From positions 1 to 19,060 of the forward strand of contig JAEWRC010000190.1 of the NCBI GenBank assembly GCA_023460175.1: a DNA stretch of 19,060 nt, in the 5' to 3' direction. Positions 13,620 to 19,060 of the stretch are shown here, piece by piece. The notes below the pieces were generated by a model. The model saw only the letters and a list, made by a program, of their open reading frames with translations, was not told the origin of the DNA and ran no database searches. The translations under genes and the position numbers were made by a program. Origin of the DNA: Actinomycetes bacterium (GTDB taxonomy: Bacteria > Actinomycetota > Actinomycetes > Mycobacteriales > Mycobacteriaceae). Positions within the stretch are counted from its first letter, which is position 1; the number at the start of each line of letters is the position of its first letter.

Positions 13620-14999
13620 ATGGTTGCCGAGATCAGCGCGCAGACCCGCCGCCTCGCCGAATACCTGAGCGCCGCCGCATCGACCCCGCTGCCGCCGGAA
13701 GTGATCCACAAGACCAAGCACCACATCATCGACACCATCGCCGCCATGGTGTCCGGCGCCGAATTGCCGCCCGGCAAGCGCGGTCTGGCCTACGTCGCGG
13801 AGGCGGCCGACGGGGCCAGCGTGCTCATCGGCGGCGGGCGGGCCGCGCCGGTCGAGGCCGCCTTGGCCAACGGCATGTCCGCGCACGCCGACGAGACCGA
13901 CGACTCGCACGCGCGCTCCATCAGCCACCCCGGCTGCGCCGTCGTCCCCGCCGCCCTGGCCGTCGGAGACCTGCGACGCAGCACCGGCGAACAGGTCCTG
14001 CGCGCCGTGGCGGCCGGCTACGACGTCGGCACCCGGGTGGTGCTGAGCCTCGGAAAGCCGGTGTTGAACACCGATTCCAGCGGCCGCAGCACCCACGCCT
14101 ACTGCGGCCTGTTCGGTGCGGCCGCCACCGCGAGCACCCTGTACGGCTTCACCGAGGAGCAGGCCCGCCACGCGCTGTCCTATGCGGCCCAGAGCGCCTC
14201 GGGCGTGACCAGTTGGGTGCGCGACCCCAACCACGTCGAGAAGGCGTTCGTGTTCGCGGGCATGCCGGCGTCCAACGGCGTGCGCGCCGCGGCGATGGTC
14301 GCCTCGGGCTGCGACGGCGTCGACGACGTGTTCAGCGGCGTGCCCAACTTCCTGGACGCGCTGTCGGCCGAGGTCCGCCGCGACGAACTGGCGGACGGGC
14401 TCGGTGAGCGTTACGAGATCATGCACACCAACATCAAGAAGTTCGCCGTCGGCTCGCCCGCCCAGGCCGCGGTCCAGGCGATGCTCGAACTCGTCGAGGA
14501 AGAGCCCATCGACCCCGCGCAGGTCGCCAACATCCGAATCGTGTTGCCGCACGATCTGTGTCGGGTGGTCGACGACCGCTCGATGCCGGACATCTGCTGC
14601 CAGTACCTGGTGGCCGGCACCCTGGTCGACCGGGCGTTCACCTTCGCGATGGCCCACGACGACGACCGGATGACCGATCCGGTGATCACGACGCTGCGCC
14701 GGTGCACCGATCTGGTGCCCGACCCGGAGAGGGCCGGGGTGCGCACCGCCGATGTCACCGTCACCCTCGCCGACGGCCGCACCCGGCAGCGCTACATCGG
14801 TGCGGTGCGCGGCACGGTGGACGATCCGATGACCGACGACGAGGTGACCGCCAAGGCCGTCGACCTGATGGAACCGGTGCTCGGCGCCGCGGGCACCGGC
14901 GAACTCATGGAACGGCTGTGGTCGCTCGAGGGCTGCGCGGACATCAGCGAGATCACCGGCCGGCTGACCGCCGGCGCACTCGCGGAGGCCCGCCGATGA
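13620..14999 (+). CDS. MmgE/PrpD family protein 1
   Basis: 459 residues, usual for this family of cofactor-independent dehydratases, decarboxylases and epimerases (2-methylcitrate dehydratase, cis-aconitate decarboxylase, iminodisuccinate epimerase). The N-terminal helical domain carries the active-site loop as ETDDSHARSISHPG (92-105), a variant of the common DFDDT...HPG. RSTHAYCGLFGAAA (156-169) replaces the usual GWHATGT-type strand, so its His is two positions away. Lys208 is kept in VEKAFVFAGMPASNG, and KKFAVGSPAQAA (273-284) replaces KPYPCGIVSHPA. These variants mark a separate subfamily from the next three genes. The start has AAAGGA 6 nt upstream. Its TGA overlaps the ATG of the next gene (ATGA). 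It lies 60 nt after the SDR gene. Reaction unknown. Confidence 0.88.
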   Translation: MVAEISAQTRRLAEYLSAAASTPLPPEVIHKTKHHIIDTIAAMVSGAELPPGKRGLAYVAEAADGASVLIGGGRAAPVEAALANGMSAHADETDDSHARSISHPGCAVVPAALAVGDLRRSTGEQVLRAVAAGYDVGTRVVLSLGKPVLNTDSSGRSTHAYCGLFGAAATASTLYGFTEEQARHALSYAAQSASGVTSWVRDPNHVEKAFVFAGMPASNGVRAAAMVASGCDGVDDVFSGVPNFLDALSAEVRRDELADGLGERYEIMHTNIKKFAVGSPAQAAVQAMLELVEEEPIDPAQVANIRIVLPHDLCRVVDDRSMPDICCQYLVAGTLVDRAFTFAMAHDDDRMTDPVITTLRRCTDLVPDPERAGVRTADVTVTLADGRTRQRYIGAVRGTVDDPMTDDEVTAKAVDLMEPVLGAAGTGELMERLWSLEGCADISEITGRLTAGALAEARR

Positions 15000-16243
15000 C
15001 AATCGAGGCGCCCGCGCAACTGCGCACCACCGCGGAGTCGTTGGCCGGCTGGGCCGTCGAGACGGTGCCGGGTCCGGCCGATCTGGAGTTGGCGCAGACC
15101 GCCCTGATCGACACCGTCGCCGTGGCGCTGGCGGCCGCCGATCATCCGCTGACCACGCTGGTCGCCGGTCTGCCGGCCGCGGCCCGCTGGGCGGCCCAGG
15201 CGCACGTGGTCGACTACGACGACCTGCACCTGCCGTCGACCACCCACATCAGCACCGTGTGCGTGCCCGCCGCGGCGGCCACCGGCGGCGACGCGCGGGC
15301 CTACCTGGCCGGCGCGGGGGTGATGGCCCGATTGGGCGCGGCCCTGGGCTGGGACCACTACTCGCGCGGCTGGCACGCCACCTCGACGACCGCCCCGATG
15401 GCCGCCGCGACGGTAGCGGCCACCGCGATGGGCATGGACGTGGAGCGGACCGCCACCGCGATCGCGCTGGCGGTGTCCAGCGCCGGCGGGGTGCAGCGTG
15501 CCTTCGGCAGCGACGGCAAGGCCATCCAGGTGGGCCTGGCGGTGGACGCCGGGATCCGGGCGGCCCAGCTGGCGGCCGACGGCGCCTCGGCCGATCTGCG
15601 GGTGGTCGACGCGTGGCTGGCGCTGGTCTCCGAGCCGCCGTTCGACCTGGCGCTGGGGTCGCCGGAGATGATCCCGGGTGGGCTGGCCGTCAAGGTGTAC
15701 CCGTGCTGCTATGCGCTGCAACGGCCCATCGCGTGCGCGGCCGAGGTGGCCGTCGACCTCGACCCGAGCCGGGTGGACCGAATCGACGTGTGGCTCAAAG
15801 AGTCCGCGGTGCAGCCCCTGGTGCATCACCGGCCCACCTCCGGTCTCGAGGCGAAGTTCTGCCTCGAACATGCGCTGGCCGTGGGCGTCATCGACCGGTT
15901 CGCGGGATTCCACAGCTTCTCCGATGAAGCCGTGCATCGGCCCGAGGTCGCCCGGCTCACCCGCAACGTCACCGTCCACCTGTCCCCGGGCGGTGACGGC
16001 CTGCTCGACGACGTGGTTCGGGTTCAGCTGACGACCTCGGACGGCAAAACCCACATCGGGCAGATCGACATCCCGCCCGGGGCACCCGGCCGTCCCGTCA
16101 GCCGAGATCAACTGGCGCAGAAGGTACGCGACTGCGTCGGGGACCGGGCCGAGACCGTGCTCTCCGCGGGCTGGGCCGACCTCCCCGACCTTTTCCAGGG
16201 CGCCTCGACCCAGGGCGCCTCGACACAGAAGGACCCGACATGA
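14996..16243 (+). CDS. MmgE/PrpD family protein 2, short variant
   Basis: 415 residues, the shortest of the four. Compared with its neighbour at 16240-17598 it lacks about 22 residues between the first helix and the active-site loop. That loop reads DYDDLHLPSTTHIS (73-86), so the Thr of DFDDT is Leu and HPG is HIS. It retains GWHATSTTAP with His127, and Lys175 in GSDGKAIQVG. KVYPCCYALQRP (233-244) has Gln242 where genes 3 and 4 have His. EAKFCLEHALAVG (285-297) is typical of the family. GGAGG is 7 nt before the ATG, which overlaps the previous stop; its own TGA overlaps the next ATG. The C-terminus ends in a tandemly duplicated GASTQ. It may be an active enzyme with altered substrate or a partner subunit. 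Confidence 0.85.
   Translation: MTIEAPAQLRTTAESLAGWAVETVPGPADLELAQTALIDTVAVALAAADHPLTTLVAGLPAAARWAAQAHVVDYDDLHLPSTTHISTVCVPAAAATGGDARAYLAGAGVMARLGAALGWDHYSRGWHATSTTAPMAAATVAATAMGMDVERTATAIALAVSSAGGVQRAFGSDGKAIQVGLAVDAGIRAAQLAADGASADLRVVDAWLALVSEPPFDLALGSPEMIPGGLAVKVYPCCYALQRPIACAAEVAVDLDPSRVDRIDVWLKESAVQPLVHHRPTSGLEAKFCLEHALAVGVIDRFAGFHSFSDEAVHRPEVARLTRNVTVHLSPGGDGLLDDVVRVQLTTSDGKTHIGQIDIPPGAPGRPVSRDQLAQKVRDCVGDRAETVLSAGWADLPDLFQGASTQGASTQKDPT
16196..16225 (+). repeat. 15-bp tandem duplication in the 3' end of MmgE/PrpD gene 2
   Basis: CAGGGCGCCTCGACC (16196-16210) is followed directly by CAGGGCGCCTCGACA (16211-16225), 14 of 15 identical, then CAG. In frame it gives GASTQGASTQ at the C-terminus, just before the coupled start of gene 3. 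It looks like a recent slippage duplication in a dispensable tail. Confidence 0.8.
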
Positions 16244-17598
16244 TCGATCTGACCGAACTGGCCGCGCAGGCCCTCGCCGTCGCCGACCAGGTGGACGGCC
16301 CGGTACGCACCGAGGCCGTCCGCTCCCTGTTGAACGTGGTCGGCACCACGATCGGTGCGGCGGCCACCGCCGAGACCGACATCGTCGCCGCCGGCATGCG
16401 CCGCACCGGCGCGCCGGGACAGGTGCCCGTCCCGGGGCGCGCCGACACCTTCGACCCGCCGTCGGCGGCGCTGCTCACCGGCTTCGCCGCGCACCTCGAC
16501 GATTTCGACGACACCCATCTGGCCACCGTCGTGCACCCCGGGGCCGCCACCCTGGGTGCGGCACTCGGCGCGAGCTGGCTGCACGACCGCACGGGCGAGG
16601 AGTTGTTGCGCGCCTTCGCCGTCGGCATCGAGCTGCAGTTGCGGGTCGCGGTGGCCATGTCGCCGTCGCACTACGACGCCGGGTGGCACATCACCGGCAC
16701 CGTCGGCCCGATCGGCGCGGCCATGGCCGCCGCGATGCTGATGGGGCTCGACGCCGAGGCCACCGGCCGCGCGATCGGCGTCGCCTCCAGCATGACCATC
16801 GGGCACCGCGAGGGATTCGGCACCATGAACAAGCCGCTGCACCCGGGCAAGGCCGCCGCCAACGGTCTGGTCGCGGCCACGGTGGCCGCGCACGGCCTGA
16901 CCGCCTCGCCGACGGCGCTGGACGGACCCCGCGGCTACTTCCGGGTGCTGGCACCGGAACTCGACGCGGGCAAGCTGGTCGACGGCTGGGGACAGCGTTG
17001 GGAACTGCTGGACAACACCTACAAGCCGTACCCGTGCGGCATCGTCAGCCACCCCGCGATCGAGGCCGCCGAGGCGCTGCACCAGGCGGTGGGCGGGCGC
17101 GAGGTGGAGCGCGTCGAGGTGCGTTGCCATCCGCTGGTGGTGGAACTGACCGGCAATCCGGCTCCGGCCGACGGGCTGGCCGCCCGGTTCTCCACCGTGC
17201 ACGGCGTCGCCTGCGGCGTGCTGGACGGTCCCGTGACCCTCGGGTCCTACGATGACGCGCACGTGCGCTCGGAACCCGTGATCGCCATGCGGGCCAAGGT
17301 GCAGCTGCAACCGGACCCCGAGATAGCCAGGGCCGCAGTCTCTTTGACGGCGACCCTGGCCGACGGCAGCACCGAGACCTGTGCGGTGCAGAACGCCCGC
17401 GGCAGCCTCGAGATGCCGTTGACCGACGACCAACTCGACAGCAAGGTGCTGGCGCTGGTGGAACGCACCCTGCCGGGCCGGGAGAAGGAGATCGTCGAGA
17501 CCGCGCGCACGGTCGCCGCGGCACCCAGCGCCCAGGGCTGGTTCCGCGCCCTGGCCGACACCGCGGCCCGTACCGATCAGGAAGGCACCCCCGCATGA
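16240..17598 (+). CDS. MmgE/PrpD family protein 3
   Basis: 452 residues with a full set of recognisable active-site segments. These are HLDDFDDTHLATVVHPG (85-101), SHYDAGWHITGTVGPIGAA (143-161) with His150, and GTMNKPLHPGKAA (195-207) with Lys198. Then come YKPYPCGIVSHPAIEA (261-276) with His271, and ARFSTVHGVACGVLDG with His321. The Asp/Thr/His loop, the strand His, the Lys and the late His correspond to residues lining the pocket in cis-aconitate decarboxylase-type members, so this protein is probably catalytic. ATG overlaps the gene-2 stop with AAGGA 6 nt upstream; its stop overlaps the gene-4 ATG. It resembles gene 4 more than genes 1 or 2, suggesting a within-operon duplication followed by divergence. 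Substrate not determined. Confidence 0.88.
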   Translation: MIDLTELAAQALAVADQVDGPVRTEAVRSLLNVVGTTIGAAATAETDIVAAGMRRTGAPGQVPVPGRADTFDPPSAALLTGFAAHLDDFDDTHLATVVHPGAATLGAALGASWLHDRTGEELLRAFAVGIELQLRVAVAMSPSHYDAGWHITGTVGPIGAAMAAAMLMGLDAEATGRAIGVASSMTIGHREGFGTMNKPLHPGKAAANGLVAATVAAHGLTASPTALDGPRGYFRVLAPELDAGKLVDGWGQRWELLDNTYKPYPCGIVSHPAIEAAEALHQAVGGREVERVEVRCHPLVVELTGNPAPADGLAARFSTVHGVACGVLDGPVTLGSYDDAHVRSEPVIAMRAKVQLQPDPEIARAAVSLTATLADGSTETCAVQNARGSLEMPLTDDQLDSKVLALVERTLPGREKEIVETARTVAAAPSAQGWFRALADTAARTDQEGTPA

Positions 17599-18917
17599 GC
17601 ACCGATATCACCACCGGCATCAGTTCCTTTGTGGCCAAGCTGAACTGGAGCGACGTTCCGGAGTCGGCGCGGGTCGCCGCGCGTCGTACCGCGGCGAACG
17701 TGATCGGGTTGTCGGTGGGCGCCGCCCACGACCCGGCCGCGGAGGCGGTGCTGGCCGCCGCCGCCGATCTCGGCCAGCGCGGCACCGCGCAGGTGCTCGG
17801 CCGCGGCGAACAACTGACCGCGCCGTGGGCGGCGCTGGTCAACGGCCTCACCGCGCACGTCGAGGATTTCGACGACACCTATCTGAGCTGCATCCTGCAT
17901 CCCGGCGCGCCGATCGTGCCGGCGGCGCTGGCCGCGGCCGAACTGGTGGGCGCGGACGGAGAAACGCTGATGACCGGCGTGGTGGCCGGCGTCGAGGTCG
18001 CCAGCCGGCTCGGTGATGCCCTGTGGCCCAGTCACTTCGACCGCGGCTGGCATGTCACCGCGACCACCGGACCGATCGGCGCCGCGTGCGCGGCGGCCCG
18101 GGTACTGGGCCTGGACGCCACCCGCACCGCGGCCGCGATCGCGATCGCGGCGACCCAGGCCGCCGGGCACACCGAACAACTCGGCTCGATGACCAAGGCG
18201 TTCCAGGTGGGACGCGCGGCATCGACCGGGGTGGAGGCGGCGCTGCTGGCCGAGCAGGGCTTCACCGGGCCCACGGAACCGCTGGCCGGCCGGCGCGGCA
18301 TGTCCGCGCTGATGGCCGCGGAGGTGGACTGGACGCCGATGGCCGACCTGGGCTCGCGCTGGCTGGTCGAACAGAACGCGCTCAAGCCCTACAGCTGCGG
18401 GATCGTCAGCCACCCGGTGATCGACGCCGGGAAGCGGCTGCGCGCCGAGGGCGTGGAGGCCGGCGCCGTGGAGTCGGTGGTGCTCGACGTCCACCCGCGC
18501 GTGCTCGACGTGATGGGCGTGACGGAGCCGGAAACCGGTCTGCAGAGCAAGTTCTCGGTCTACCACTGCTTCGCGGTCGGCCTGCTGCACGGCGCCGGGG
18601 GACCGGCCGAGTTCAGCGACGAGACCGCCGTCGACCCGGCCATCGGAGCGCTGCGCCGACGGGTGACGGTCAACCTCAACCCCGACCGGGCGCCGGACTC
18701 CTGCGGCTTGGCGGCCACCCTGACCGGCGGCGCGCAGGTCGCGTTCACCATCGAGCACGCGACCGCCAGCGCCGCCGCCCCGATGACCGACGCCGAACTG
18801 CAGGACAAGGTGGTGGGCCTGGCGAGCCGGCTCGAGGACCCGACCCGGCTGTGGGAGGTGGCCTGGCGGCTGGACGAGATCGCCGGGGCCGCAGACTTGT
18901 TCGCCGTAGCCCGGTAA
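17595..18917 (+). CDS. MmgE/PrpD family protein 4
   Basis: 440 residues. Active-site segments are HVEDFDDTYLSCILHPG (88-104), SHFDRGWHVTATTGPIGAA (146-164) with His153, and GSMTKAFQVGRAA (197-209) with Lys201. Then LKPYSCGIVSHPVIDA (263-278) with His273 and SKFSVYHCFAVGLLHG with His324. All positions kept in gene 3 are kept here, while the surrounding pocket residues differ, which argues for a related reaction on another substrate or stereoisomer. The ATG overlaps the gene-3 TGA and has AGGAAGG about 9 nt upstream. It is followed after 8 nt by the AbrB-like membrane protein gene. As with the others, dehydratase, decarboxylase, isomerase or epimerase activity cannot be told apart from sequence. 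Confidence 0.88.
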   Translation: MSTDITTGISSFVAKLNWSDVPESARVAARRTAANVIGLSVGAAHDPAAEAVLAAAADLGQRGTAQVLGRGEQLTAPWAALVNGLTAHVEDFDDTYLSCILHPGAPIVPAALAAAELVGADGETLMTGVVAGVEVASRLGDALWPSHFDRGWHVTATTGPIGAACAAARVLGLDATRTAAAIAIAATQAAGHTEQLGSMTKAFQVGRAASTGVEAALLAEQGFTGPTEPLAGRRGMSALMAAEVDWTPMADLGSRWLVEQNALKPYSCGIVSHPVIDAGKRLRAEGVEAGAVESVVLDVHPRVLDVMGVTEPETGLQSKFSVYHCFAVGLLHGAGGPAEFSDETAVDPAIGALRRRVTVNLNPDRAPDSCGLAATLTGGAQVAFTIEHATASAAAPMTDAELQDKVVGLASRLEDPTRLWEVAWRLDEIAGAADLFAVAR

Positions 18918-18925
18918 CGCCGCCG

Positions 18926-19060
18926 GTGGCGTCCGCGGTCGGCCGCTGGCTGCTACTGCTCGTCGCCGTCGCGGTCGTCTCGCTGGGGTTCATCGCGATC
19001 GCGCTGCCGACGCCGCTGCTGTTCGGCGGCCTGCTGGGGGCGCTGCTCTACGCGCTGGCC
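18926..19060 (+). CDS. AbrB-family membrane protein, N-terminal fragment
   Basis: Truncated by the right edge: 45 codons from a GTG at 18926, open to the end. The sequence is hydrophobic, a first membrane helix (WLLLLVAVAVVSLGFIAIAL) followed by LPTPLLFGGLLGALLYAL. The LP-x-P-x-LFG-x-LLG pattern after the first helix resembles the AbrB (PF05145, membrane 'ammonia monooxygenase/AbrB') family, integral membrane proteins often found near TctABC-type carboxylate transport genes. It lies 8 nt after MmgE/PrpD gene 4, so it probably belongs to the same operon. With so little visible, another transporter or permease is possible. Confidence 0.55.
   Translation, partial: MASAVGRWLLLLVAVAVVSLGFIAIALPTPLLFGGLLGALLYALA

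Overview
The window is high-GC, densely packed DNA that looks like an actinobacterium, most likely a Mycolicibacterium/Mycobacterium relative. The pointers are the tail of an HNH/13E12-type (DUF222) endonuclease at the left edge, mycobacterial-style DUF4185 and FAD-monooxygenase proteins, frequent GTG starts, 4-nt ATGA/GTGA overlaps, and at least one promoter that predicts a leaderless mRNA. The taxon is inferred from family content, not from a marker gene.

Layout. (1) 3-356, plus strand: C-terminal end of an HNH endonuclease-like protein. (2) 373-4499, minus strand: a three-gene operon, transcribed as a 4-hydroxyacetophenone-monooxygenase-like Baeyer-Villiger enzyme, then a zinc alcohol dehydrogenase, then a DUF4185 (GH183-like) protein. 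The oxygenase/dehydrogenase pair fits oxidation of an alcohol to a ketone and then to an ester. (3) 4634-6948, plus strand: acyl-CoA dehydrogenase and class III CoA-transferase, translationally coupled, a typical pair that activates a carboxylic acid to a CoA thioester and then desaturates it. (4) 7016-7693, minus strand: an FCD-type GntR regulator. (5) 7934-9522, plus strand: a UTRA-type GntR regulator followed by an IclR regulator. (6) 9523-9763: a 241-bp non-coding promoter/leader rich in palindromes. (7) 9764 to the right edge, plus strand: a tightly packed operon of tctC-tctB-tctA (tripartite tricarboxylate uptake), an SDR protein, four consecutive but clearly different MmgE/PrpD-family genes, and the start of an AbrB-type membrane protein.

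Working model. A (poly)carboxylic acid is captured by the TctC lipoprotein and imported by TctA/TctB. It is then processed by several MmgE/PrpD enzymes, a family of dehydratases, decarboxylases and epimerases acting on citrate-, aconitate- and iminodisuccinate-like acids. The SDR-fold protein has an unknown role. The product may be activated by the CoA-transferase and oxidised by the acyl-CoA dehydrogenase. The FCD GntR regulator probably links the parts: a near-identical 14-bp AT-rich element (13 of 14 bases) overlaps its own predicted -10 and that of the acyl-CoA dehydrogenase gene. The substrate cannot be read from the sequence.

Most notable points: four tandem MmgE/PrpD paralogues with different active-site residues; an SDR protein that has lost the Asn, Ser and Tyr of its catalytic tetrad and kept only Lys; the shared operator; and the structured tct leader. 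I saw no tRNA, rRNA, CRISPR array, insertion sequence or phage gene.
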